Positions 50,640 through 59,456 of a stretch of 64,000 nt of DNA are shown here, piece after piece. Source of the DNA: Bacteroidota bacterium. Lineage in GTDB: Bacteria; Bacteroidota; Bacteroidia; AKYH767-A; 2013-40CM-41-45. Under the pieces are notes generated by a model. The model saw only the letters and a program-made list of their open reading frames with translations. It ran no database searches and was not told where the DNA came from. The first letter of the stretch is position 1. Every line of letters begins with the position of its first letter. The translations under genes and the position numbers were made by a program. The stretch covers positions 310,001 through 374,000 of the forward strand of contig JADJON010000001.1 of assembly GCA_016713765.1 (NCBI GenBank), given 5' to 3'.

Positions 50640-52223
50640 TCAATTCATTAGGATCATTTTAGATTTCTTTAGGGGTTTAATAAACAGACACCCACACCCC
50701 CAAACCTGCCTCACCCGCACCCCCATCAACTCCAGATCAATCTTATCGATTGTATCCGTGGGTTTGTGGTAGTCGGCGTGGTTGCCGGAGAAGTAGAAGG
50801 TGGCGGGGATGCCTTTTTTGACGAAGTTGTAGTGGTCGGAGCGGGCGTAGTAGCGGTTCTTATCCTTCCGGTCGTTGAAGCGGTAGTCGAGCTGGAGGTG
50901 GGTGTACTGCTCGCTGACGGCGCGGTTGAGCTTGTGTAGCCGGGTGTTGAGCTTCTCGTCGCCGATCACGTACACGTAGCGGCGCTGCCCGGTACTGTCG
51001 TGCCAGGCGTCGCTGCGTCCGATCATGTCGATGTTGAGGTCGGCCAGGGTCTTTTTGAGCGGGATCAGCGGGTTTTCCACGTAGAACTTCGAGCCGAGCA
51101 ATCCCTTCTCCTCCCCGCTCACGGGCAGGAAGAGGATGCCGTACTTCAGGCGGTGGCCGTCGTTCGCGGCCATCGCGAATACCCGCGCCAGCTCCAGCAG
51201 GGCCGCGGTGCCGGTGCCGTTATCGTCGGCTCCGCGGTAGATCGCCGAGTCGCGCACGCCCAAATGATCATAATGCGCGCTGATCACAATGCAACGCCCC
51301 CTGCGGTCGGTGCCGGGCAGAAGATACGCGACGTTCTGCCCGAGCAGGGCCCGGGTGTCGCTTCGCCAGTGCAGGCGCGCATCCGGCAACAGGTCGCGCC
51401 GCTCGGGTACGCGGTGCTCCGGATGCTCCGCCCGCAGCTCGCGGAACACGTGCTCCACGCCCCGGGGAAACAGGGCCGCGGCGGCTTCCGTCGAGATCCA
51501 GACGATGCGCGTAGCGGGAAAATCCTGCACAAGCTTGCGTGTCGCCGTGCCGGCGTGTACCAGCCGCTCACGCGCCTCCGCAAAGGGATGCACGATGAGC
51601 AACAGCAGAGCCGGCCGCTTGCCGAGCAGCCCACGCAGCCGTTGGTCGAACAGCGCGCTGTCGGCCTTCCGCCCGAGCGCGGTGGCTTCGAGCAGGATGT
51701 GCGCGCCGCTGAGGTCGTTCCCGTATTCATCTTCGCCCAGCCCGTTGAGGTACACCAGCCGCTCCAGTTCAAACGTGGTGTCCGAAGCGCCGGCGTAGTA
51801 ATAGTAGTCGCGGTAGTAACAAAAGCTCGCGCCGTTGGCTTCGAGGTTGCGGCCCTGCGTGGCGCGTGGCGAGAGCGCGTGGTCCTGGAATCCGTTCTCG
51901 CGGCCCAATGGCACCAGTCCCCAGCGCCGGAAATTGTCGGCGATGTATCGTGCGGCACGGCGCTGCCCCTCTTTGCCGGTCTCGCGCCCCTCGAGCGAAT
52001 CGGCGGTGAGCACCTGCAGGTGACGGTATAGGGAATCCGTTGAGATGCGGTTGCCGTACTCGATGGCCACGGGCGACAAGACCTGCGCCCGCGCGCCTTG
52101 CACGAGACCCGCTGCCAGCACCCACGCGCAGCAGCAGCGGATCAGGGCAGGTACACGGTGCCTTCGAGGTAAAAGACGGCTTGTCCTTTCATGAGCACGC
52201 GCTCGTCGTTCAGTTGTTCGCAT
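50640..52223 (-). CDS. secreted M28-family zinc peptidase
   Basis: An aminopeptidase-like metalloprotein. Zinc ligands are visible in VISAHYDHLGVR (His), YRGADDNGTGTAALLEL (bridging Asp), VSGEEKGLLGS (catalytic Glu then Glu), LNIDMIGR (Asp) and HADYHKPTDT (His). A hydrophobic signal segment (CCCAWVLAAGLVQGARAQ) is clear but the start is not. The ATG at 52223 gives a 47-residue leader and overlaps phzF by 82 nt; a start nearer 52140 with a non-ATG codon is possible. The open frame continuing to 53396 in this phase is a shadow over phzF and rpiB. Confidence 0.85.
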   Translation of the reverse strand: MRTTERRARAHERTSRLLPRRHRVPALIRCCCAWVLAAGLVQGARAQVLSPVAIEYGNRISTDSLYRHLQVLTADSLEGRETGKEGQRRAARYIADNFRRWGLVPLGRENGFQDHALSPRATQGRNLEANGASFCYYRDYYYYAGASDTTFELERLVYLNGLGEDEYGNDLSGAHILLEATALGRKADSALFDQRLRGLLGKRPALLLLIVHPFAEARERLVHAGTATRKLVQDFPATRIVWISTEAAAALFPRGVEHVFRELRAEHPEHRVPERRDLLPDARLHWRSDTRALLGQNVAYLLPGTDRRGRCIVISAHYDHLGVRDSAIYRGADDNGTGTAALLELARVFAMAANDGHRLKYGILFLPVSGEEKGLLGSKFYVENPLIPLKKTLADLNIDMIGRSDAWHDSTGQRRYVYVIGDEKLNTRLHKLNRAVSEQYTHLQLDYRFNDRKDKNRYYARSDHYNFVKKGIPATFYFSGNHADYHKPTDTIDKIDLELMGVRVRQVWGCGCLFIKPLKKSKMILMN

Positions 52224-52936
52224 ACGAGATGGCCTCCGCGCCCGCTGAGTTGCCGGGCGTTCAGTTGTCGCTTGTCGAGCCGCCGGCTCCAGAACGGGAT
52301 GAGTTGTGAATGCGCCGAGCCGGTGACGGGATCTTCGTCGATGCCCAGTCCCGGCGCGAAGAAACGGGAGACGAAATCGGTCTCGCCGCTGCCTCTGGCG
52401 GTGATGATGAGTTTGTCGCAGATCTTTTTCAAGGCCCCGAACTCGGGCGCGCAGTCGCGCACGGCTGCTTCGTCTTCGAGCAGCAGCAGCAGGTCGCGGT
52501 AACGGTGCGCTTCGAGAATCTTCACTCCGCCCAGTGCTTCCGCGATGCCGGCGGGTACTTCCACGGGCTCCGGTCGCCAGCTCGGAAAATCCAGCGCGAT
52601 CCAGTCGCCCGCGCGTCGCACACGCAGCGGACCGCTCTTCGAATGAAACACCAGCGTCTCGCTCGTATCGCCGAGCTTGTTGAACACCACCCAGGCCGAG
52701 GCCAGGGTCGCGTGTCCGCAGAGGTTGATCTCCGCCGCCGGGGTGAACCAGCGGATGTGGTACTCCCCCGCCGCTCCGGCCGGACGGAGGTAAGCGGTCT
52801 CGCTCAGGTTGTTCTCCGCCGCGATGCTTTGCATGAGCGCTTCCGGCAGCTCCCCGCGCAGCGGCATCACCGCGGCCGGATTGCCGCCGAAGAGCCGGTC
52901 GGTGAAGGCGTCGACCTGGTAGAGTTTGAGTTCCAT
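52142..52936 (-). CDS. PhzF-family isomerase/epimerase
   Basis: A 264-residue member of the diaminopimelate-epimerase-like PhzF family. The opening is LYQVDAFTDRLFGGNPAAV, catalytic Glu46 lies in NNLSETAYL, and INLCGHATLASAWV and DEDPVTGSAHSQL complete the two active-site halves. No phenazine genes are near, so a phenazine role is unlikely; substrates of stand-alone PhzF proteins are mostly unknown. It lies between rpiB and the M28 peptidase gene on the same strand. Confidence 0.9.
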   Translation of the reverse strand: MELKLYQVDAFTDRLFGGNPAAVMPLRGELPEALMQSIAAENNLSETAYLRPAGAAGEYHIRWFTPAAEINLCGHATLASAWVVFNKLGDTSETLVFHSKSGPLRVRRAGDWIALDFPSWRPEPVEVPAGIAEALGGVKILEAHRYRDLLLLLEDEAAVRDCAPEFGALKKICDKLIITARGSGETDFVSRFFAPGLGIDEDPVTGSAHSQLIPFWSRRLDKRQLNARQLSGRGGHLVCEQLNDERVLMKGQAVFYLEGTVYLP

Positions 52937-52975
52937 GCTTATTGAAAGATGCGCGACTGGATGAACATCCTCCGC

Positions 52976-53422
52976 TCAGCAGTGCTGCAGGGGGATCTTG
53001 CCCACGCGTTGCGCGTGACGGCCACCTTCGAAGGCCGTGGCCAGGAAGGTGCGCACGAACTGCTGCGCTTCGTCGATCGTGATGAAGCGGGCGGGCAGAC
53101 ACAAGATGTTCGCGTCGTTGTGTTGTCGCGCGAGCGCGGCGACATCGTTGCGCCAGGCGATGGCGGCGCGGATGCCCTGGTGTTTGTTCGCCGTGATGGC
53201 GACGCCGTTGGCGCTGCCGCAGATCAGGATGCCCTGCCGGCAGGCGCCCGACTCCACCGCCTCGGCGACGGGGTGCACGAAGTCGGGATAGTCGACCGAA
53301 TCGAGCGAATGCGTGCCTTTGTCGTGTACGGTATAGCCTTCGTCCTGCAACGCGCGCTTGATCAGCTCTTTGTATTCGAATCCGGCATGGTCGCAACCGA
53401 TGGCAAGCGGCGGAAGGTTCAT
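52976..53422 (-). CDS. rpiB: ribose-5-phosphate isomerase B
   Basis: Interconverts ribose 5-phosphate and ribulose 5-phosphate. It is 148 residues from the ATG at 53422 (MNLPPLAIGCDHAGFEYK). The active-site Cys is in GILICGSANGVAITANK, the phosphate-binding loop is IAWRNDVAALARQHNDANILCLPAR, and Asp and His of CDHAG are present. It is the minus-strand gene nearest the proposed replication origin. Confidence 0.93.
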   Translation of the reverse strand: MNLPPLAIGCDHAGFEYKELIKRALQDEGYTVHDKGTHSLDSVDYPDFVHPVAEAVESGACRQGILICGSANGVAITANKHQGIRAAIAWRNDVAALARQHNDANILCLPARFITIDEAQQFVRTFLATAFEGGRHAQRVGKIPLQHC

Positions 53423-53529
53423 GGTATGCACACGTAAGGGGTTGAATTCAAAGATACTGAAATTGATATCAACATCGGTCGGACGCGTGTGTGTTGCGGG
53501 GCTGGTTTTCAGTCGGTTCGAAAACGGGG

Positions 53530-53940
53530 TTATCAACCGGTGAACGGTGTACAAGGGTGGCGGGCTGTTTCAAACCCGTTGCAAGAAAAGCTTGCATTAC
53601 CGGAGCCGGTATTGCTTAGGTGATGGGGGATCGTTTGTCAAGGGAAATGTGTGAGAACTTGCTGCGGACTTACGAACGCGAAACGGGGGCTTATCAACTT
53701 TCAACAGGGGGATACTTATCATCGGCGGGGGCTTCTACCGGCTTGTGGATAACAGAGGCAGTGAGCGGAGTATCAGGTACTACCATTCCCGGGGGATGTT
53801 GATGGTGGATGGGTCTTTTGTGGATAACGCGGATGTCAAGAGATAGCGTGAAAATCTGTGAACCGTTTCAACAGGCTAATAGTAACAGTAGATTCTTTCT
53901 TTAAAAAAGAGAAAAGCTATTATATTATGTGGGGGTTGGT
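53530..53940. other. probable chromosomal replication origin (oriC)
   Basis: Two perfect DnaA boxes on the minus strand (TGTGGATAA at 53744-53752 and 53819-53827). Related 9-mers are TTATCAACC (53530), TTATCAACT (53691), TTTCAACAG (53699 and 53866), TTATCATCG (53716) and TGTTGATGG (53797). An AT-rich, potentially unwinding stretch follows (about 53875-53935). There is no credible gene, and gene polarity flips here: almost all genes to the left for 35 kb read leftwards and all those to the right read rightwards. dnaA itself is not in the window. Confidence 0.7.
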
Positions 53941-53941
53941 T

Positions 53942-54390
53942 TAGCGAATAGCCAATAGCGAACAGCGAATAGTATTTGGTGAACATTGGCCGGATACGAT
54001 ATGCACGGAAGAATTGGGTACCCCCAGTCAAATCCAAGCCAAAACAATCAAGATTGACCACGAACTCACTAATCGCTATTCGCTGTTCGCTATTCGCTCG
54101 GTGGTTTTGTTTCCGGCGGTACAATCCTATTCGGCAAAGCCTGATTGAAAAACCATTTGAATGATCATTTTGTTGAATGGAGCATTGAAAAAGCAAATAG
54201 CGATTAGCGAATAGCCAATAGCGAACAGCGAACAGCGAATAGTATTTGGTGAACATTGGCCGGATACGGTAATTTCTGAAGAATTGAGTTCAGCTTGTTT
54301 ACTCAAAACCAAAACAAGCAAGATTCGCCCAGAACCCACTATTCGCTATTCGCTATTGGCTATTCGCTAATCGCTAAACCCGCTATTCAC
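53942..54390. repeat. two inverted-arm heptanucleotide elements beside oriC
   Basis: Unit A (53942-54100) and unit B (54194-54389). Each has a left arm of tandem GCGAATA/GCGAACA/GCCAATA heptamers and the block TATTTGGTGAACATTGGCCGG. A core of roughly 70 bases that differs between the units follows, then a right arm of the complementary heptamers (TATTCGC, TGTTCGC). The arms can fold back on each other. No coding frame is supported. Confidence 0.85.
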
Positions 54391-54399
54391 TAATTCCCG

Positions 54400-54406
54400 A
54401 TCTTTG
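54400..54406 (+). promoter_or_regulatory. -7-like element for nadA
   Basis: ATCTTTG (with preceding G, GATCTTTG), one mismatch from TAnnTTTG, 27 nt before the nadA ATG. Confidence 0.4.
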
Positions 54407-54433
54407 TACAAGGGGCTTCCGCCCCCACCCATC

Positions 54434-55447
54434 ATGACCGACACACTGCTTACCGCCGAGGAGATCCGTTCCGTTGACCGGAAGGGCTGGCTGGACCGGA
54501 AGGTGGATCCGACTTTGGATCTGTTCGCGGAGATCGCCCGGCTGAAGAAGGAGAAGAACGCCGTCCTCCTCGCCCACTATTACCAGGATGCCGACATCCA
54601 GGACGTGGCCGATTACATCGGCGACAGCCTGGGCCTCGCCCAGCAGGCGGAGAAGACTACGGCTTCGATGATCCTGTTTGCCGGGGTGCACTTCATGGCG
54701 GAAACGGCCAAGATCCTGAACCCCGACAAGAAAGTCGTGCTGCCCGACCTCCGCGCGGGTTGTTCGCTGGCGGATTCGTGTCCGCCGGATGCGTTCGCGA
54801 AGTTCAAGGCAGAACATCCCGGCCACGTGGTGATCAGCTACATCAACTGCACCGCTGAGATCAAGGCGATGAGCGACATCATCTGCACCAGCTCGAACGC
54901 GATCGCCATCGTGAACAGCGTGCCGAAGGATACGCCGATCATCTTCGCGCCCGACAAGAACCTCGGCCGGTACATCATGGAAAAAACCGGCCGGCCGATG
55001 GTGCTGTGGAACGGCAGTTGCATGGTGCACGAGATTTTCTCGCTCGAAAAGATCGTACGCCTCAAAGCCGCCCACCCGAACGCGAAGTTCATCGCCCATC
55101 CGGAATGCGAAGAGGCGGTGCTGAAGATCGCCGACTACATCGGCAGCACGACCGGACTGCTCAAATACACAGTGAACAGCCCCGACCAGGAGTTCATCGT
55201 CGCCACGGAGACGGGGATCCTGCACCAGATGATGAAGGCCTCGCCGAAAAAGACCTTCATCCCGGCCCCGCCAAACAACGCCTGTGCCTGCAACGACTGC
55301 CCGCACATGAAACTGAACACGCTGGAGAAAGTCTATCTTTGTTTGAAGTACGAAGTCCCCGAGCTCACCATGGACGAAGACCTGCGCAAAAAAGCCCTGC
55401 TCCCCATCCAACGCATGCTCGAAATCTCCCGCCAACAAGGACTGTAA
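54434..55447 (+). CDS. nadA: quinolinate synthase A
   Basis: Condenses iminoaspartate with dihydroxyacetone phosphate in NAD synthesis, using a 4Fe-4S cluster. It is 337 residues from the ATG at 54434 ([11 protein letters not shown]). Motifs are [22 protein letters not shown] (shown up to YIGDS), [12 protein letters not shown], the cluster or lid cysteines in [11 protein letters not shown], and [18 protein letters not shown] near the C-terminus. It is the first plus-strand gene to the right of the proposed origin; nadB and nadC are not adjacent. Confidence 0.95.
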   Translation: MTDTLLTAEEIRSVDRKGWLDRKVDPTLDLFAEIARLKKEKNAVLLAHYYQDADIQDVADYIGDSLGLAQQAEKTTASMILFAGVHFMAETAKILNPDKKVVLPDLRAGCSLADSCPPDAFAKFKAEHPGHVVISYINCTAEIKAMSDIICTSSNAIAIVNSVPKDTPIIFAPDKNLGRYIMEKTGRPMVLWNGSCMVHEIFSLEKIVRLKAAHPNAKFIAHPECEEAVLKIADYIGSTTGLLKYTVNSPDQEFIVATETGILHQMMKASPKKTFIPAPPNNACACNDCPHMKLNTLEKVYLCLKYEVPELTMDEDLRKKALLPIQRMLEISRQQGL

Positions 55448-55493
55448 TTTAATTTCATCACACCCACAAAGCCCGAAGTGGTAATGAATATCA

Positions 55494-55536
55494 CCCCTCT
55501 GTGCCCCTCTGTGAACCCTCTGTGTTCCTCTGTGTT
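55494..55536 (+). repeat. short CCTCTGTG tandem repeat
   Basis: Five copies of C(C/T)CTCTGTG-type units with a 10-11-base period, directly before the MORN-repeat gene. A related CCTCTGNGTCCTC module occurs in the repeat mosaics at 32.27 and 35.37 kb. Confidence 0.6.
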
Positions 55537-55558
55537 CCTTTTATTTTAACGACCCCAA

Positions 55559-57070
55559 GTGTTCAAGCGCACACTGCTCCTGTTACTGCTCCCGCTCCTC
55601 TCCCTCGCGCAACTGCCGAAGGACGGTCTGGTCAAGTACTACTACCCCAACGGGAACGTAAGCAGCGAAGGCACCCTCCGCAACGGCAAACCCGACGGCT
55701 ACTGGAAAAGCTACTCCGAAAGTGGCCGCATCAAATCGGAAGGCAACCGGGTCGACTTCAAACTCGACAGCCTCTGGCGCTTCTACAACGACAGCGGCAT
55801 CGTCACCGCCGAATACAACTACAAAGAAGGACTCAAGAACGGCTTGCAACGCACCTACTGGGACAACGGCAAGCTGCAAAGCGAGTACACCGATTCGATG
55901 AGCGTGAAAAACGGCTTGTTGAAGTCGTACAACGAAGACGGCAAGCTCATCAAAGTAGTTCCCTACACCAGCGGCGTGGAAAACGGACTGGCGCGCGAAT
56001 ACCGCGCCGACGGCACCCTGATCACGGTGACCTACTACCGCAACGGCTACTTTCAAAAAGAAGAACGCATCAACCGGGTCGACAAGAACGGGATGAAGCA
56101 GGGCTTGTACAAAGATTTTTACGACACCGACCAGTTGCTGCGTGAAGGCACCTACAAGGACGACAAGAAAGACGGCTTCTTCAAAGAGTACAGCCTTGAC
56201 GGACGTGTCGTCAGGAAAGAAGAATACCGCATGGGCGAACTGGTGGTGAAGGAAGAAGAAGAGAAGGACAAGTTCGAAGTCAAGCGCGGCTATTACGAGA
56301 CCGGGGCGGTCAAGATCGTCGGCACCTACAAGAAAGGCGTTCCAGAAGGCGTCTTTCGCAAGTACGACGAACAGGGCAACATCGACTCGGCGAAAGTCTA
56401 TTCCGGCGGACGCTTATTGCGCCAGGGCAAGATGGACAATCAGGGTCGCGAGCAGGGCGAGTGGAAAGAATTTTACGAAAGCGGAAAGCTGCGCGCGATC
56501 GGCAACTACGTCGACGGCAAGCGTGAAGGTCCGTGGAAGTTCAGCTTCGAGAACGATACGCTCGAGCAGACCGGCACCTTTGTGAAAGGCAAGCCGAACG
56601 GTCCCTGGAAGTGGTACTACCCGAACGGACAACTGCGCCGGGAGGAGACCTATGCCAACGGCAAGGAGAACGGGTACATGACCGAGTATTCCGACAGCGG
56701 CACCGTGATCGCCGAAGGCAACTACGTGAACGGCCTGCAGGATGGTGAATGGAAATACCGCAACGGCGAATACCTGGCCGAAGGAAAGTTCACCGAAGGA
56801 AAAGAAGACGGTCGCTGGAAGCAGACCTATCCCAACGGCAAGCTCGCTTTTGAAGGCGAATACCTCGACGGCCAGGAAACGGGCGTACACAAGTACTACT
56901 GGCCCAACGGCAAAGAGCGCGAAGAGCGCACCTATCGCCTCGGATTACTCGACGGCGTCTGGAAAGTTTTCGACGAAGGCGGCGCACCGATCGTGACGAT
57001 GACTTTCCGCAACGGCGAAGAGATCAAGACCGAGCAGGAAGAGTTGCCGCGGGGCGAGCCGGGCGATTGA
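55559..57070 (+). CDS. secreted MORN-repeat (YwqK-like) protein
   Basis: 503 residues with a GTG start and a signal peptide (about 1-17, LLLLLLPLLSLAQ). The rest is about 18-20 tandem repeats of ~23 residues with the pattern G-x-W-K-x-Y-(Y/F)-x-x-G-x-L-x-x-E-G-x-(Y/F)-x-x-G-K. It is related to MORN repeats and to proteins labelled YwqK antitoxin; that label comes from a different context and should not be taken as function. The basic, aromatic repeats suggest a beta-meander surface binding a membrane or polymer. No sorting domain is seen at the C-terminus. Confidence 0.82.
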   Translation: MFKRTLLLLLLPLLSLAQLPKDGLVKYYYPNGNVSSEGTLRNGKPDGYWKSYSESGRIKSEGNRVDFKLDSLWRFYNDSGIVTAEYNYKEGLKNGLQRTYWDNGKLQSEYTDSMSVKNGLLKSYNEDGKLIKVVPYTSGVENGLAREYRADGTLITVTYYRNGYFQKEERINRVDKNGMKQGLYKDFYDTDQLLREGTYKDDKKDGFFKEYSLDGRVVRKEEYRMGELVVKEEEEKDKFEVKRGYYETGAVKIVGTYKKGVPEGVFRKYDEQGNIDSAKVYSGGRLLRQGKMDNQGREQGEWKEFYESGKLRAIGNYVDGKREGPWKFSFENDTLEQTGTFVKGKPNGPWKWYYPNGQLRREETYANGKENGYMTEYSDSGTVIAEGNYVNGLQDGEWKYRNGEYLAEGKFTEGKEDGRWKQTYPNGKLAFEGEYLDGQETGVHKYYWPNGKEREERTYRLGLLDGVWKVFDEGGAPIVTMTFRNGEEIKTEQEELPRGEPGD

Positions 57071-57115
57071 TTCATCCCTCCACTGCATTTTTACGGAAAT
57101 CCTTTTCTTCGCGTC

Positions 57116-57526
57116 GTGGCGAACAAAGACCGTTACCTCTACATCCGCCGCTCGCGCATTCCGGGAGCTGGCAAAGGACTCTTCACCAAAGTCGATATCG
57201 AAAAAGGCGAACGCGTAACCGAGTACAAAGGAAAGTTACAGCGCTGGTCGGAAGTAAAAGACGAAGACGGTTACAACGCCTACATCTTCAAGATCAACAA
57301 CCGCTGGGCGGTAAACGCCCTGCCGGCCGTCAAGACCCTGGGCCGCTACGCCAACGACGCCCGCGGCCTCAGCCGCGTCGAAGGTCTCCGCAACAACAGC
57401 GAGTACGATACCGAAGGCAAAAAAGTCTACATCGTCGCCACCCGCAAGATCCGCAAGGGCGAGGAGGTGCTGGTGGATTATGGAGCGGCGTTTTGGAGGC
57501 TCATTCGGAAGATCCGAGGGAGTTGA
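57116..57526 (+). CDS. SET-domain protein
   Basis: A 136-residue minimal SET domain with a GTG start. GAGKGLFTKVDIEKGERVTEY is the N-flanking and SET-I start (catalytic cofactor strand), here read up to GERVTEYKG. GRYANDARG replaces the usual NHS core, and RKGEEVLVDYGAAFW is the C-terminal Tyr motif. SET proteins methylate lysines or related groups; bacterial targets are largely unknown. The Asn-His-Ser core is altered to Asn-Asp, so activity is uncertain. Confidence 0.8.
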   Translation: MANKDRYLYIRRSRIPGAGKGLFTKVDIEKGERVTEYKGKLQRWSEVKDEDGYNAYIFKINNRWAVNALPAVKTLGRYANDARGLSRVEGLRNNSEYDTEGKKVYIVATRKIRKGEEVLVDYGAAFWRLIRKIRGS

Positions 57527-57765
57527 TGGTTTCGGGTTTCCGGTTTCGAGTTTCCGGTTGGTTATTGGTTGTAGGTTGGGTCCGGTTTCGGGTTTCGGGT
57601 TTCCAGTTTCCTGTTCTTTATTGGTTGTTATCCATATTCTAATCGGAAACGCTTTATCACGATCTCATGTAAGGATAGACTAGCGGACTAAATACTTAAG
57701 TGTTCACTCAAACTCAATTAACACAACAGGAAACCGGAAACTGGAAACCCGAAACACGAAACCGC
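57527..57765. repeat. inverted-arm heptanucleotide element II
   Basis: Left arm (57531-57612) is GGTTTCG/GGTTTCC/AGTTTCC heptamers; right arm (about 57727-57764) is the complementary GGAAACC/CGAAACC type (for example CCGGAAACTGGAAACCCG). The ~115-base AT-rich core between them has no gene. The layout is the same as the elements at 54 kb but with a different heptamer. Confidence 0.8.
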
Positions 57766-57812
57766 TTTTGCGAACTTTTTCCTACTTTCCCCATTCAAAT
57801 CAAAACAACCGT

Positions 57813-59351
57813 ATGAGTCTGTTCATCAAGAAACCCCTGGACCACGTCCTGGCGCAGGCGGCTGACAATGAGAAGGGCCTGAAGCGTACGCTGGGCGCGG
57901 CCAATCTGGTTGCGTTGGGCATCGGCGCGATCATCGGCGCCGGCCTGTTCGTGCGCACTGCCGCGGCTGCCGGTCAGGCCGCCGGACCGGGCGTTACCTT
58001 GTCGTTCGTTGTGGCCGCGATCGGCTGCGCATTCGCCGGATTGTGTTACGCCGAGTTCGCCTCGATGATCCCGATCGCCGGCAGCGCGTATGCCTATTCG
58101 TATGTGACCATGGGCGAAGTCGTGGCCTGGACCATCGGCTGGGCGCTCATCATGGAATACGCCCTCGGCGCCGCCACCGTCTCCATCGCCTGGAGCGAAT
58201 ACCTGAACAAGCTCTTAGACGGCGCGATACCGTACGAACTCTGTCATTCACCTTTTGAAAGCTTCACCGACGCTTCCGGCGTCCTGCACCAGGGATTGCT
58301 GAACGCGCCGGCGCTGATCATCCTGCTGGTATTAACGCTGCTGCTTATTCGCGGCACGCAGGAATCGGCGCTGGTGAACACCATCATCGTGTTCATCAAG
58401 GTGGCGATCGTGCTGGCATTCATCGCCATCGGCTGGAAGTTCATCAACCCGGCTAATTACGCACCCTACCTGATTCCGGAGGGCACACCACCGGTCACCG
58501 ATGCGGCGGGTAAAGTCATTGCCGACTATTCCGGCTGGAACAAGCACGGATGGGGCGGCGTACTCGGCGGCGCGGCGATCGTCTTCTTTGCTTTCATCGG
58601 CTTCGACGCGGTGAGTACCGCCGCGCAGGAGGCCAAGAACCCCAAGCGCGACATGCCGATCGGCATCCTGGGTTCGCTCGTCGTTTGTACCATTCTGTAC
58701 ATCCTCTTCGGACACGTGCTCACCGGCGTAGCCAACTGGCAGGACTTTGTCGATCCCGAAAAGGGGCGCGAAGCATCCGTCGCCTATGCGATCTCCGCCT
58801 ACATGCCGGGTTATCACTGGCTGGCAACGGCGGTGACGGTCGCCATCCTCGCCGGCTTCTCTTCGGTTATTCTTGTGATGCTCATGGGACAGAGCCGCGT
58901 GTTCTTCACGATGAGCAACGACGGCCTCATTCCGTCGGTCTTCGGCGAAGTACATCCGCGCTACAAGACGCCCTACAAAGCCAACGCGATCCTGTTCTTC
59001 TTCGTGGGCGCCTTCGCGGCCTTCGTACCGGGACACGTCGCCGGCGACCTGACCAGTTTCGGCACCCTCTTCGCGTTCGTGTTGGTGAGTCTCGGCGTCT
59101 GGATCCTCCGCGTGAAGGCGCCGAACATCGAACGCCCGTTCCGCACGCCGGTTGCTCCGGTCGTGTCCCTGCTCGGCGCGCTGATCTGTACGGCCATGAT
59201 CATCGGCCTCGACTCGCAAACGTTGAAAGTAGCCTTCGGCTGGATGGCGGTCGGCTTGGTCATCTACTTCCTCTACAGCCGCAAGCGCAGCAAGCTGCGG
59301 CAGTTCGGCGATGTCATGCCCAAGGCATCCGACTTCGAGCAGAAGGGTTGA
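57813..59351 (+). CDS. APC-family amino-acid permease (cationic amino-acid transporter type)
   Basis: 512 residues from the ATG at 57813 (MSLFIKKPLDHVLAQ), about 12 to 14 membrane helices. The family start GIGAIIGAGLFVRTAAAAG (helix 1 break), CAFAGLCYAEFASMIPIAGSAYAY, FFAFIGFDAVSTAAQEAKNP and LMGQSRVFFTMSNDGLIP are all present, the last being typical of the CAT/YfnA branch. Substrate unknown; uptake by proton symport is likely. Confidence 0.9.
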   Translation: MSLFIKKPLDHVLAQAADNEKGLKRTLGAANLVALGIGAIIGAGLFVRTAAAAGQAAGPGVTLSFVVAAIGCAFAGLCYAEFASMIPIAGSAYAYSYVTMGEVVAWTIGWALIMEYALGAATVSIAWSEYLNKLLDGAIPYELCHSPFESFTDASGVLHQGLLNAPALIILLVLTLLLIRGTQESALVNTIIVFIKVAIVLAFIAIGWKFINPANYAPYLIPEGTPPVTDAAGKVIADYSGWNKHGWGGVLGGAAIVFFAFIGFDAVSTAAQEAKNPKRDMPIGILGSLVVCTILYILFGHVLTGVANWQDFVDPEKGREASVAYAISAYMPGYHWLATAVTVAILAGFSSVILVMLMGQSRVFFTMSNDGLIPSVFGEVHPRYKTPYKANAILFFFVGAFAAFVPGHVAGDLTSFGTLFAFVLVSLGVWILRVKAPNIERPFRTPVAPVVSLLGALICTAMIIGLDSQTLKVAFGWMAVGLVIYFLYSRKRSKLRQFGDVMPKASDFEQKG

Positions 59352-59370
59352 TCGATCTTATTCTCCTGAC

Positions 59371-59406
59371 AACAGGCCCGTTCGGAAGAGCGGGCCTGTT
59401 CTTTTT
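59371..59406 (+). terminator. terminator after the amino-acid permease
   Basis: 10-bp stem AACAGGCCCG/CGGGCCTGTT with a 10-nt loop, followed by CTTTTTGT. Confidence 0.85.
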
Positions 59407-59456
59407 GTGTTGGGATAACATTTTTCGTTCGCAGTAGTATAAACGGGCGGAAAGCT

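Noticed and set aside
52224..53396. A very long minus-strand open frame continuing upstream of the M28 peptidase to 53396
   Set aside because: It lies in another phase over phzF and rpiB, which both have complete family motifs. The upstream part is Arg-rich shadow translation.
53620..53802. 60-codon plus-strand frame over the proposed origin
   Set aside because: No family resemblance, and it crosses DnaA boxes; it is more likely chance.
55559..57070. Calling the MORN-repeat protein an antitoxin because of the YwqK label
   Set aside because: It has a signal peptide, no toxin neighbour, and the label derives from a different system.
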